64,000 bases of DNA from Erwinia_E haradaeae_G (GCF_900698955.1 NZ_LR217720.1:62001-126000), one strand, 5' to 3'; positions 17,743-27,680 are shown, counted from the first letter of the stretch. A program made the numbers and translations. The notes: a model not told the origin generated them from the letters alone.

Positions 17743-18762
17743 TTAGCTGCCATCACTCTCATTTTTACTTTTACGCTTCAGCAAGCTGTATGCAGCATCC
17801 CTTGTCTTTTTTCCACAATATAATACTTTGTAAATTTGCTCGGTAATAGGCATTTCAACGTTATTGCGTATAGCAAGTTCATGAATTTCTTTTGTGCTAT
17901 GCCAACCTTCAATGATTTGTCCGATAGATTTTTTAGCGTGATGAATAGTGCTGCCCTGGCCTAAAAGAATTCCAAATCGCCTATTGCGAGATTGGTTGTC
18001 TGTGCACGTTAATACTAAGTCTCCCAATCCTGCCATACCTACAAAAGTAGAGGGGTTAGCATGTAAAGCTAAACCTAATCGACGCATTTCCGCTAGACCT
18101 CTTGTGATTAATGCTGCACGGCTATTTGCACCAAATCCAAGACCATCAGACATACCAGCGCCAATAGCAATTACATTCTTCACCGCTCCACCTAGCTGGA
18201 CACCGATTAAATCTGGGTTACTATATACACGAAAGTTTGTATTACTATGCAATAGTTGTTGTATTTCTAAGGCAAACATTTTATCAGTTGCCGCTAAAGT
18301 AATGGCAGTTGGTAAACCCTCTGCAACTTCTTTAGCAAAGGTTGGTCCTGATAGTACAGCTAATGGAATGGTGTTTCCGAGTATTTCTGATGCTACATTT
18401 TGTAATAATCGCCCTGTATTATTTTCTAATCCCTTTGTCGCCCAAATTAAACGCGAATCAGTACGTAGGTAAGGTTTAATGTTCTTTAGCATATCGCCAA
18501 ACGTATAACTAGGTACGACTAATAGTAAATTTCGACTAGACGCTACTGCTTTCATTAGGCTAGTTTCAATAAGTAATGTATCTGGGAAAGGTACACTCGG
18601 AGTAATATCGCGATGAGATCGACGTATTTGTAATTGTTTTTGATGATATGGATTATGCCCCCATAACATTACCTTATGGCCATTACGGGCTAGTGCAATA
18701 GCTAGTGCACTACCGTATGAACCTGCCCCAATAATGCTTATTATAGCCTGAGAATCATTCAA
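17743..18762 (-). CDS. gpsA: Glycerol-3-phosphate dehydrogenase [NAD(P)+]
   Basis: Reduces dihydroxyacetone phosphate to sn-glycerol 3-phosphate, the backbone for phospholipids. 339 residues, the E. coli length. The nucleotide motif GAGSYG is at 12-17. The conserved VISGPTFAKE-like block appears as AVLSGPTFAKEVAEGLPTA, and the catalytic lysine lies in GAVKNVIAIGAGMSDG. The start is TTG at 18762, directly after the secB stop, preceded by TGAGGA in the secB end. The N-terminus then equals E. coli in length. Translationally coupled to secB and followed 63 bp later by cysE. Presence implies the cell can still make its own membrane lipid precursor. Confidence 0.95.
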   Translation of the reverse strand: MNDSQAIISIIGAGSYGSALAIALARNGHKVMLWGHNPYHQKQLQIRRSHRDITPSVPFPDTLLIETSLMKAVASSRNLLLVVPSYTFGDMLKNIKPYLRTDSRLIWATKGLENNTGRLLQNVASEILGNTIPLAVLSGPTFAKEVAEGLPTAITLAATDKMFALEIQQLLHSNTNFRVYSNPDLIGVQLGGAVKNVIAIGAGMSDGLGFGANSRAALITRGLAEMRRLGLALHANPSTFVGMAGLGDLVLTCTDNQSRNRRFGILLGQGSTIHHAKKSIGQIIEGWHSTKEIHELAIRNNVEMPITEQIYKVLYCGKKTRDAAYSLLKRKSKNESDGS

Positions 18763-19227
18763 TTATTTATCCTCAGGTGGTGTTTTATGTCCTGTTTCGT
18801 GCATGTTTTTAATAAAAAGTGCCTCAAAATTAATTGGTTCTAGGTGTAGAGATGGAAAGGTACCACGTCCTATTAAGTTAGCGACACATTCGCGAGCATA
18901 AGGGAAGAGGAGGTTTGGACAGTATGCACCTAAGCTGTGTGCTATTTGTTGTTTTGTCATGTTGTTAATAGAGAAAATTCCACCCTGTTGTACTTCACAT
19001 AGAAACGCTGTATTTTCAGCAATATTAGCGATAACAGTAATACGCAGTATGACTTCATACATATCATCCATTAACTGAACAGAAGTAGTATGAACATTTA
19101 GTTTAATTTCAGGATCCCAATAACCCTGAAATATCTGGGGTGCGTTCGGTGCTTCAAAAGAGATATCTTTAGTATAAATACGATGGATCCGTACAGATCT
19201 CTCATTGTGATCATTTTGTTCTAACAT
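18763..19227 (-). CDS. secB: Protein-export chaperone SecB
   Basis: A tetrameric cytosolic chaperone that keeps preproteins unfolded and delivers them to SecA. From the ATG at 19227 the protein is 154 residues (E. coli 155), containing RIYTKDISFEAPNAP near the N-terminus, FLCEVQQGGIFSI, and LGAYCPNLLFPYARE. The frame stays open 40 codons further upstream, but that extension has no similarity to SecB or to grxC, the usual upstream gene, so I exclude it. No strong ribosome site (only AGGG about 12 bases upstream). First gene of the conserved secB-gpsA-cysE cluster. Confidence 0.93.
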   Translation of the reverse strand: MLEQNDHNERSVRIHRIYTKDISFEAPNAPQIFQGYWDPEIKLNVHTTSVQLMDDMYEVILRITVIANIAENTAFLCEVQQGGIFSINNMTKQQIAHSLGAYCPNLLFPYARECVANLIGRGTFPSLHLEPINFEALFIKNMHETGHKTPPEDK

Positions 19228-21131
19228 AGCACTGTATAACCCTAGTATATTGAGTAGATTATTAGGAGGTTTTAGAATTTGAGCATAGAATTCTCTGACC
19301 ATTTCTTTTTTATACACATAGCAATGCATATCTTGTATATGTTTCATTTTTTAATGCAAGCATTAAGATATCGTGATTAAATATATATAGTATTACAGAT
19401 GCCATTTATCTACTGATAATATTTCTAGTATCTTGTGTGAAGAAAACATAAATGTGTCTTAACGGACATTTTCATATACTAGATATGGCATGCATCCATA
19501 TGACGGCTCTCTGTACTTCTTGCTTAGCACATTTTACGATATATACAGTGAGCTGTATTTTTAGTTCTGTAGTTTTGTAGGATGTTGCTTTTAATTTTTC
19601 TTAGTAGTTCTAAAAGTTTGTATGTTGCATATTTATAGTTAGAGACTGCATGCAATATGGAACAATTTTACCTATTATCTTCATATCCTAGTATTGAGAA
19701 CAAGAAGATAGGTTAGTTTTTAGAGAGGGCGGAAAATGATCAAGTTTTATTATTTTGGTTTACTAACAAAATACACTGTAGTGCTTGGTAGCATTTTTAA
19801 TATGCTTCCATATAGCATATAGAAATATATAATGATGTATGAACAGGATGACAGATGATCTTAACAGACATGTAACTCATTAAGGTCAGTATCATGAGAT
19901 AATTAATATTAGTATAAGCTATAGTGGTAGCATTCAGATAAATTTTAATTTACTATGAATATAGGGTCAATATATAGTGCGTGATATATGATGCGTTAGG
20001 TAGGTCCACTGAGGGTGGAAATTGATATTAGGTAGGGCATCGAGCGTTTTTGTATGGTGAGGATTCGAGGCGCTAATGCAGTCAGGAGAGCGGCAGGGAT
20101 AGATCAGGGTCTCTTTATATTTTTCACTCAAGTTTTTTATTTCTGTGTTACATCTTTACATACGTTAAGATAGTTACGTAATGTAGCAGCTGTGATTGTA
20201 AACATTTTTACAGAAGGTTGGTTATGTTTTTCAGAAAATGCATATTCTATATGTAGTATATGAGGTTAATGAGGAGAAAGATCAAACCATCATTGTATAT
20301 ATAGGAAGTAAGCGGAGATGCTAGTATCAGATAATATGATGATCAGAGAGTTTTTATTAGATATAATATGAGAGGTATCTTGGGTTAGCGAGTAGTAATT
20401 ACATGTTGTACCATAAATGGTTTTGTATGATTATCCTGTCTTCATTGTTTTTCTTGAATAGCAGATGCTCTATCGATACTAATACGCGCAATATATTTAT
20501 ACTAATTTTAAAACTTGTAGCTCATCTCTGTGATGATGTATAAACATATAAGAGAAGGTGATTAAATTTTATAGTAGTGTTTAAGAGAGGCGCTGAGTGA
20601 AAGATATTACACATAATGATGGATAATAGATGGATGGTGTTATGAACAAGATTAAAAATATTAAAGAGTATAATATGAGGATATAGACTTTGTAGCAATG
20701 TAATGAAAGGTAGTGGTGTGTGTTTTTATGACTAACCAAAATGTCTTAAACAAACATAATATCTATAATTTTTAATTTATATATGATGATCTAGATATAG
20801 TAAAAATTCTATTTTTGATCTATAGATTCTATTCCTCAATTTCATATATACGTATTCAGTCGTGCGATTAATGTGTCCTCCAAATGTAACAATAAAATAT
20901 AGACAAAATATATAAGTATAAGTTTTTTATTACATCTTATGCTGTGATTTGAAATAAAACAACTATGGATTTTGAGATAAGGTAGGTACTAATATTGATA
21001 ATAGTTATGTTGACAGGTTATGTTCTTCTTTTTTAAAGAAGAAAACTTAAAGCAATATATAGATATAGGTATCAACATATAGTAGGTGCATTATGTTATA
21101 GTAGCATGATATGCACTCTGTGCATTACTAT
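19228..21131. other. Large non-coding desert between secB and tusA
   Basis: About 1.9 kb without a recognisable gene. One patch near 19989-20116 is clearly richer in G than its surroundings and contains segments such as GAGGCGCTAATGCAGTCAGG. It does not match tRNA, tmRNA, 4.5S RNA or RNase P RNA as I know them. Elsewhere stops are frequent in all frames. The grxC and yibN genes that precede secB in E. coli are gone. Confidence 0.55.
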
Positions 21132-21386
21132 TTACTCTATACCTTTTTTGATAAGAAATTTATACGGAAGTGTCTCTGCAGATTGAGCAATAAGAGAGTG
21201 TTCCATAAAACGACAAAAATTAGGGATATCATGTATAGTGGCGGGATCATCTGAAATAATTAGAAGGGTGTCTCCATTTTTTATATCACGTACAGCCTTT
21301 CGTACCATCATGAGTGGTTCTGGACATCGAAGACCCTGAGTATTTAGGGTGCGTTGAGGGTGAGGGGTCAGTAATGGATTTTTCAT
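21132..21386 (-). CDS. tusA: Sulfur carrier protein TusA
   Basis: A small cytosolic protein that accepts persulfide sulfur from IscS and passes it to TusBCD/TusE and MnmA for 2-thiouridine at tRNA position 34. The active cysteine is Cys21 in GLRCPEPLMMVRK, followed by SDDPATIHDIPNFCRFMEH. I use the ATG at 21386 (84 residues; E. coli 81) because AGAGG lies 5 bases upstream. An ATG at 21419 would add 11 residues without homology or a ribosome site. Divergent from bamE, 212 bp apart. Its partner IscS is encoded in this window at 45.9 kb. Confidence 0.93.
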   Translation of the reverse strand: MKNPLLTPHPQRTLNTQGLRCPEPLMMVRKAVRDIKNGDTLLIISDDPATIHDIPNFCRFMEHSLIAQSAETLPYKFLIKKGIE

Positions 21387-21598
21387 TTTATCCTCTGTTT
21401 GAGTCATCACGTTCTCCATTATTTAAGATAGTAATAGAGAAATTGTTACGTAATCATTAATGATACTTTTGACTGTTATTTTAATAACATACGCCAGAAA
21501 GGAATTCATTCAGCGTAATTGCTATTTTATTTTGCAGCGGCGCTCTTTGCATTGATAGTTTGTGGAATCATTATCATAACCACAAAGGAATAATATGT

Positions 21599-21964
21599 AT
21601 GATACGTTATACGATTCGGATATTCATGGGAATGTACCTGATCATTTCTGCTGGTTGCTCTACCTTAGGAAAAGTAGTTTATCATCCGGATATCATCCAG
21701 GGTAATTATTTAGTGGCTAAGGATATCAAAAAAATTCATATCGGTATGAACCAAAAGCAAGTGGTCGATATCCTCGGAACACCAAGGATCAAAGACATAT
21801 TTGGTAAAAATATTTGGTATTATATTTGTCACATACCACTGAGACATCATCCTGCTCATGAACAAACATTGACTTTAACTTTTAATCATTATGGAATATT
21901 AATTCATATAGATAATATATGTGTGGATCATCAGTACCACGAGTACCACCATGAGGAGTCTTGA
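21599..21964 (+). CDS. bamE: Outer membrane protein assembly factor BamE
   Basis: A small lipoprotein of the BAM complex that inserts beta-barrel proteins into the outer membrane. 121 residues from the ATG at 21599, with AAAGGA 9 bases upstream. An in-frame GTG/TTG-type extension from 21560 is unlikely. Signal peptide residues 1-19 end in the lipobox IISAGC with lipidated Cys20. The SmpA/OmlA fold follows with VVYHPDIIQGNYL, IHIGMNQKQVVDILGTP and QTLTLTF. The His-rich C-terminal tail (HQYHEYHHEES) is unlike E. coli BamE. With bamC downstream this shows that outer-membrane assembly is retained. Confidence 0.93.
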   Translation: MIRYTIRIFMGMYLIISAGCSTLGKVVYHPDIIQGNYLVAKDIKKIHIGMNQKQVVDILGTPRIKDIFGKNIWYYICHIPLRHHPAHEQTLTLTFNHYGILIHIDNICVDHQYHEYHHEES

Positions 21965-22528
21965 TAGATGGTTTTGGATTATATAAATTGATATTATAGA
22001 TATTGTTCTATTATTTTTATGATACCGATATATGAGTGCAATGAAAAATAGTTAACACATTATATAAAATATACTCATTAGTAGAGTGGTCGCAATGTAT
22101 GAATGTTTTTTGTTTTTACATCTGTTATGAATCTGTGTAGATTAAAACCTAGGTATGATTATCGTGCTCTGATGAAAAAAATGTATAAAGATTAATGCTA
22201 TAAAAATGATGATTGTGTTTTTTGTTTGCGAGATGCGCGAAATTTAGATTTTTAATAAAGATTAATAAAGATTCATATACCTATTGGAAAATGTGAACTA
22301 TTGTAAGGATGCTTCTTTTTTATTTTACTATCATAACATACATTTTTATATTTTTGCACGAATTGACAACAATTGAAACACGGGTGCTAAGTTTACACAT
22401 CAGTTTATAAAAATGAAGAGTATATATATTGATTGCACGAGCATTCATCGTGTGTCATGAATGATACATTAATTCAATAACATATCTGTTATTTGCAAAA
22501 ATGAAATTGTATGTGTAGAGGGCAAGTG
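21965..22528. other. bamE-dapA spacer
   Basis: 564 bp, very AT-rich. It holds a 10-bp tandem repeat TAATAAAGAT (22253-22262 and 22263-22272). No gene seen. dapA must be transcribed from a promoter near its end. Confidence 0.5.
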
Positions 22529-23425
22529 ATGTTCAAAGGAAGTATTGTAGCGCTTTTGACGCCAATGGATAAGCAAGGTAAGATATGTCACAGAAGTGTA
22601 AAAACATTAATTGATTATCATGTGATGCACGGAACTACCGCAATAGTGTCTTTAGGAACGACGGGGGAATCAGTTACTCTGACTAACAGAGAGCGTCATG
22701 ATTTAGTTTTATTAATACTAGATATTGCGGATGGTCGTATTCCTATAATTGTAGGTACTGGGGCAACGTCTACTGCAGAGGCACTTGCTTATACTCAACG
22801 TTTAGAAAATCTAGGTGTAGCCGCTTGCTTAACTGTAACACCTTATTATAATCGTCCAACACAGGAAGGCCTATATCAGCATTTTAAAATAATTTCTGAA
22901 AATACCGATCTACCGCAGATATTATATAATATCCCATCACGTACCGGCGTAGACCTTTTACCATCGACTATTCAGCGTTTGGGGCATCTTAAAAATATTA
23001 TTGGCATTAAAGAAGCTACCGGGGATTTATCGCGTGTTACTCAGATTCAACAATTAGTTAAAGAGGACTTTATGCTATTGAGCGGTGATGATGCTACTGC
23101 ATTAGACTTTATAAAGTTAGGGGGGCATGGAGTGATTTCTGTGACAGCTAATATTGCTGCATGCAAGATGGCAGCGATATATACTTTGGCAAAGAGTGGT
23201 AACTTTTCTCAAGCGTATTTATTAAATCAGCAGCTTATGCATATCCATCATGCACTATTTATTGAGTCTAATCCCATTCCAGTCAAATGGGCTGCAGAAA
23301 GATTAGGCTTGATAGCAACTAATATACTACGCTTACCTATGACGCCATTAACTAACTCTAGCTGCGCTGTTATGGAAAAGGCACTTCAGCGTGCTCAGCT
23401 GATACCAGTTCAGGAAGGAGTGTAA
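22529..23425 (+). CDS. dapA: 4-hydroxy-tetrahydrodipicolinate synthase (DHDPS)
   Basis: Condenses pyruvate with aspartate semialdehyde, the first dedicated step to diaminopimelate and lysine. 298 residues from the ATG at 22529, with GAGGG 6 bases upstream. The catalytic set is complete and in E. coli register: T44 and T45 in GTTGES, Y107, Y133, R138, and Schiff-base K161 in GIKEATG. The lysine allosteric site has changed: V49, N53, R56 and T80 replace E. coli A49, H53, H56 and N80, while S48, E84 and Y106 remain. Overlapping regulation with bamC is likely, since bamC starts 4 bp later with its ribosome site inside the dapA end. Confidence 0.96.
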   Translation: MFKGSIVALLTPMDKQGKICHRSVKTLIDYHVMHGTTAIVSLGTTGESVTLTNRERHDLVLLILDIADGRIPIIVGTGATSTAEALAYTQRLENLGVAACLTVTPYYNRPTQEGLYQHFKIISENTDLPQILYNIPSRTGVDLLPSTIQRLGHLKNIIGIKEATGDLSRVTQIQQLVKEDFMLLSGDDATALDFIKLGGHGVISVTANIAACKMAAIYTLAKSGNFSQAYLLNQQLMHIHHALFIESNPIPVKWAAERLGLIATNILRLPMTPLTNSSCAVMEKALQRAQLIPVQEGV

Positions 23426-23429
23426 TCTC

Positions 23430-24467
23430 ATGGCTAACTCAAGATACAAGTATAACATCATAACTATTTGGATGCTGGTTTTAGTGATATGTGTTTCTTC
23501 GTGCTCGAGTAATCCTCATATGATAAATACGGAAGTCTTTTCTAAAGACGAGTTATCGTCTAATCACTTCGAAGAGTTGAAATGCCCACGTGGTATGGTA
23601 TTGCCGATAACAAATGATTTTTGGTACATCCCCCCTTTTGTACACAATATCAGGCAGAAAGATGCTCAGATTGATCTTCAACCGCCTCGGCAGATGTTTA
23701 CGTCAACACATAATACCAACATGCATTTATTCGGTAATATCGGTACATGGGTTATTAATGATTTCTTAGGCTCCTCTAGTTGGTTAAACATAGTAGATAT
23801 CATAAAAAAATCACACTTTGCTATCGTATATCGTCAAGATAATCGACAAACTTTATATACTGATTGGATATACTGGAGTCGCAAAGAAGACACACCGTAT
23901 CTTGGACGTTATAAAATTAGTGTACATCGACATGATTATCAAGATATTTTAACAGTGACTCTTGTTCTTTTGCGAAAAAAAGAAAATTTAGTGTATGATT
24001 CGTCAACGGTGCAACAATATACTGCAAAAATGCTACAGTACCTCTCATCGAAATTAGCATCGTATTCGGCACATCAGCCTACATCAAGCCGTATCTCGAG
24101 AAGTAGTTATAAAGACCTCATTTATGTTACAAATAGTACTGATTATGCAGGATTCCCTAATCTTATCCTACATGCTCCGTTTAATTATGCGTGGAAATGG
24201 TTACCACAAACCTTAACAGGCCTTGGTATGGAAATCAAAGAGTGTAATTATACGCAAGGTCGCCTGATGGTAAAATATAATTCTCGTAACCAGAGAGGTG
24301 TGCATAAAGCGGGCAATAAAGATCTTTATTTGAAAAATGGTAATTATAAAATTCAGGTCGGTGATTTAGGTACTCATAGTAGTTTACAGTTTTTTAATGT
24401 AGAGGGATATCCATTATCTAGATGTCAAAATGAAGCATTGGTAAGTCTTTTTAACAGATATGTTTGA
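23430..24467 (+). CDS. bamC: Outer membrane protein assembly factor BamC
   Basis: A BAM-complex lipoprotein (formerly NlpB). 345 residues, E. coli 344. The signal peptide and lipobox end at Cys25 in ICVSSCSS. The unstructured BamD-binding segment (about 26-95) is followed by two helix-grip domains, recognisable at LYTDWIYWSRKEDTPYLGRYKISV (first) and LQFFNVEGYPLSRCQNEALV (second). Similarity is lower than for its neighbours, as usual for this protein. The start has AGGAG 9 bases upstream inside dapA. Order dapA-bamC-purC is that of E. coli. Confidence 0.93.
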   Translation: MANSRYKYNIITIWMLVLVICVSSCSSNPHMINTEVFSKDELSSNHFEELKCPRGMVLPITNDFWYIPPFVHNIRQKDAQIDLQPPRQMFTSTHNTNMHLFGNIGTWVINDFLGSSSWLNIVDIIKKSHFAIVYRQDNRQTLYTDWIYWSRKEDTPYLGRYKISVHRHDYQDILTVTLVLLRKKENLVYDSSTVQQYTAKMLQYLSSKLASYSAHQPTSSRISRSSYKDLIYVTNSTDYAGFPNLILHAPFNYAWKWLPQTLTGLGMEIKECNYTQGRLMVKYNSRNQRGVHKAGNKDLYLKNGNYKIQVGDLGTHSSLQFFNVEGYPLSRCQNEALVSLFNRYV

Positions 24468-24564
24468 GATAGTACATGCTTGATACTGTTGACAATAAAA
24501 GAAAGAATATAAATATAATTTCTATATGCTGATATGTGTTTGCTATGGCAGTTTACATGCAGTC

Positions 24565-24595
24565 TTTTATTAATGGTGAATATCCATTAATAAAA
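24565..24595. terminator. Hairpin downstream of bamC, possible terminator
   Basis: Arms TTTTATTAATGG (24565-24576) and CCATTAATAAAA (24584-24595), a perfect 12-bp stem with a 7-nt loop, about 100 bases past the bamC stop. The A/T ends of the stem could supply a U-tract on either strand. AT-rich, so a weak terminator at best. Confidence 0.35.
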
Positions 24596-25061
24596 CAATT
24601 GAAGCGTGCTTGTGTGTTGTATTCATTATTAAATGATGTTGCTTATGTTGTTTTCCATGAACATACCGCATGTATTTGATATTATGATTAGCGTAAGAAT
24701 ATTTAACACTAGAGTGTGGTTTCTATGTAGTTTGTGTATAGAGTATGGATCATACATAATATAAATTAACCGGCATCTTCATGGATACAGGTTAAAGAAT
24801 ATTTTTGAATTCATCCTATTTTGTAAAAGGGGTGTTTAATACGATATTATATGTGTGTGTTGATATTATTTAGTCTAACATTACATTTCATATTTTTATG
24901 TATTTTATAAATTTAATTATCACTGTTTTCTTTATATTAGAATATTAGAATGGTTTAGATATATCATATTATCTATGTTGATACACAATAGATTTTAGTA
25001 AATCGGAAAATAGTCAATAGTGGATCAATTCAGATGTATAAAAATTTCGTTTTTTTGCTAT

Positions 25062-25259
25062 ATTAAAATAAATTTTTATACTAGAGAATTATGTAGTGAT
25101 TGCCCTTGATATATGAAAAGAATGCAATGTAATAGTTATTTTATGATATGTAATAGTGTTATTATAATAAAGTTTTATACCATAGGATCATGCAGTGATT
25201 GTTCTTGATATATGAAAAGAATACAATGTAATAGTTATTTTATGATATGTAGTAGCATT
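25062..25259. repeat. 99-bp imperfect tandem duplication
   Basis: Copy 1 at 25062-25160 and copy 2 at 25161-25259 are directly adjacent and the same length. Aligned by eye they differ at 13 of 99 positions with no indels. The core TGATATATGAAAAGAAT is shared. Stops in all frames exclude a coding role. The divergence means the duplication is not recent or sits in fast-changing DNA. Confidence 0.9.
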
Positions 25260-25462
25260 ACAGGCTTTTTAGAAAAAATATTCATGACTTCAAATCTGAC
25301 TCAGTATTATAGTGTTTCAGTGGTACGATAATATTTTTTCACTAAGGGATGAAAATTATGATGAATAAGGTACATATTGTAAATTCTCACTCATCAGTAT
25401 GGAATATATACAGCCAATTAAAGAATTACTTGTTTGTTATTTAAACTGAGTGAGTGTAAATA

Positions 25463-26176
25463 ATGAAAAAGAAAGATGAGTTATATCGAGGAAAAACAAA
25501 AACACTGTATAGAACGGATAATCCACAGTTATTAGTTTTAGAATTTCGTGATGATATTTCAGCGTTAGACGGTAAACGTGTTGAACAGTTTAATCGTAAA
25601 GGAATGATTAATAATAAATTAAATTATTTTATCATGTCCATACTGCAAAAATTTGGTATACCCACTCAGATAGAAGAACTAATATCTCCAAATGCAACAG
25701 TGGTAAAAAAGTTAAAGATGTTTCCATTGGAATGTGTAGTGAGAAATCGTGCTGCAGGATCTTTAGTAAAACGCTTGGGGCTCGATGAAGGTTTACCTCT
25801 AAATCCTCCAATTTTTGAATTATTTTTAAAAGATGATCTACAGCATGATCCGATGGTGAATACATCCTATTGTAAAGCATTGAAAATAATAGACACTGAT
25901 TCTTTATCACAAATACGCAGGTTAACGCATCAGATCAATCAATGTTTAAGTCACCTATTTTTTGAAAAAGATTTAATATTAGTAGATTTTAAGTTAGAGT
26001 TTGGTTTATTTCAAAATAAAGTAGTTTTAGGTGATGAGCTTTCGCCAGATAGCACGCGTTTATGGGACAGAGTAACTTTTAGAAAAATGGATAAAGATAT
26101 TTACCGTCAAAATCAACTAGGTTTAATCGAAGCTTATGAGAATGTGGCAAGTCGTTTAGGTGTAAGATTAGACTAA
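25463..26176 (+). CDS. purC: Phosphoribosylaminoimidazole-succinocarboxamide synthase (SAICAR synthetase)
   Basis: Joins aspartate to CAIR with ATP in de novo purine synthesis. 237 residues, identical to E. coli in length and collinear. The N-terminal ELYRGKTKTLYRTDNP, the signature LECVVRNRAAGSLVKRLGL, DPMVNTSYC, and the metal-binding ILVDFKLEFG with GDELSPDSTRLWD are all intact. The ATG at 25463 has only a weak GAGTG upstream. Cytosolic. In E. coli it follows bamC; here nearly 1 kb separates them, so it probably has its own promoter. The rest of the purine pathway is not in this window. Confidence 0.96.
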   Translation: MKKKDELYRGKTKTLYRTDNPQLLVLEFRDDISALDGKRVEQFNRKGMINNKLNYFIMSILQKFGIPTQIEELISPNATVVKKLKMFPLECVVRNRAAGSLVKRLGLDEGLPLNPPIFELFLKDDLQHDPMVNTSYCKALKIIDTDSLSQIRRLTHQINQCLSHLFFEKDLILVDFKLEFGLFQNKVVLGDELSPDSTRLWDRVTFRKMDKDIYRQNQLGLIEAYENVASRLGVRLD

Positions 26177-27680
26177 TTTAGTTGTATTTAAGATACAATT
26201 CGTAATAAAAAGTAATGTTGATCATTATGATTTGATGTATATGCATATATTAATTAATATTATATTTATGGGGTCTCTCTCCCCTAGGAAATCTTCACAT
26301 ATACTAAAATCATTCGCGCAAATGTATATAACCCTTAAAAACATTGAAATTTAGGTGGTATATGGTGACTATATATAGAAATCTCGCTTAACCAAATAAA
26401 TAGAATAAAGTATGACTTTATACCATGATTACAGATGCAATCTTTATAATATTTTTATGCAGTTTTTGGCGTTAAGCGTCAAGAATTAAAAATTATCATA
26501 TAAGAGAAAGAAAGAGATTCAAAGATAAGAAGTATATTGAGATATTGCGATTGTAGTTCAGGGGCATATGCACGATAACAACGAGACTATTAGGAAGCAA
26601 TATATAAGATAAACTATAGAATAAGCACTGTAATATGTACTTTTTGTTCTTTCGCGCTTTTATGATTTGTTCTACAGAATTTTATTCTGTATAATATTTA
26701 TGATTTACATATGTGTACATTTATATGTATTTTTTAGTTTGTTATATAGTTCAGATACTTTTATCGCCTCAAATACAGCATCAATTTTGATTGATGCACA
26801 CATGAGAGGTGCATATTGTTGGATATATCGCTCCATATGACAGAGATAATCCAATACAACATTGACTCTTTCTGTATTTTTTATTAAAATATATATTTAT
26901 AGATTTTTATTAGAGTATAATTATTGATATCTGATGATAATTGCGATGATTATAATATAATGATAGCCATGTTATGGAAGCATGGCATATATAGTGTCGT
27001 GTGTCATATCACTAAATTTTTTAATGTATGGCATCAACATTAAAATAAGATATGTATAATGATACATTAGTATATGTATTAAATGTAATAGTTTCCAGTC
27101 ACATAATGATTATTGTTCCATCTGTTATGATTGTTACAAAAAATATATTATTGAGAATATTAATATGTAATGGGTCTCTATTAATGTCATGAGGTTTATT
27201 ATAGCTATATTGATTGCGTTCTTTATATCATATATTTGTTAGGAATTTATCGTTTGAAAACGTAATATATTTGCTAAATCTTCTGAGAGAGTGCAGAAAA
27301 ATGTATAACAAGTAAAATATAAGAGTGGATTATAATATAATGATAGTTTTTTAAAAACTGCTACGCTTCTTATGGAAGTCATTCCAGGGGAGGGTAAATA
27401 TTTTTGAACCATGTGAAGAGAATTTATATGTTTTTTATCATCAACTTGCCGTTTATGTATATTTAATAGAGTTAAAATTTAGTATGATGAGATAATGTTT
27501 TAAAAAAATTTTCCTCAGTAATTAAGAGTTGTATATCTGTAAATAAGTAACAAAGGGCATCAATGTATTAGTTAGTGGATTTAGGTAATATATCATAACA
27601 AGACTTCCGTCTTCTATATTTATTTTCTTTCCTGTGTTTCGCTGATCTCATACAGCCTAATACCACTTTGGCTATCCTAT
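26177..27680. other. Non-coding desert between purC and lysC
   Basis: 1.5 kb without a recognisable gene. It contains an exact 19-bp direct repeat 380 bp apart (26948-26966 and 27328-27346), a GGGG/CCCC mini-hairpin at 26270-26284, a GCCATG/CATGGC hairpin at about 26967-26987, and a weak 5-bp hairpin AAGAC/GTCTT at 27600-27613 just before lysC. I do not see the lysine riboswitch that precedes lysC in E. coli. Confidence 0.55.
26948..27346. repeat. Pair of exact 19-bp direct repeats upstream of lysC
   Basis: GATTATAATATAATGATAG occurs at 26948-26966 and again at 27328-27346. Each copy contains TATAAT, so they may be -10-like elements or remnants of a larger duplication. TTATGGAAG also follows both copies at different distances. 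Confidence 0.6.

Larger units (their letters stand above)
24468..25462. other. bamC-purC spacer with hairpin and 99-bp tandem duplication
   Basis: 995 bp where E. coli has a short gap. It contains a perfect 12-bp-stem hairpin (24565-24595) and a 99-bp imperfect tandem duplication (25062-25259). Stops are dense in all frames, and I see no gene. A TTGACA at 24489-24494 with TATAAT at 24514-24519 has a 19-base spacer, too long for a confident promoter call. Confidence 0.6.

Noticed and set aside
20061..20072. tRNA-like GGATTCGAGG in the G-rich patch
   Set aside because: No paired T arm, acceptor stem or CCA around it.
13137..20594. GAGGCGCT occurring at 13137, 20067 and 20587 in deserts
   Set aside because: An 8-mer is too short; flanks do not align and many repeated 8-mers are expected by chance.
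26177..27680. Possible lysine riboswitch before lysC (GAGAGGTGC near 26813)
   Set aside because: Only a short resemblance to the start of an L-box, about 870 bp upstream, without the remaining conserved helices.
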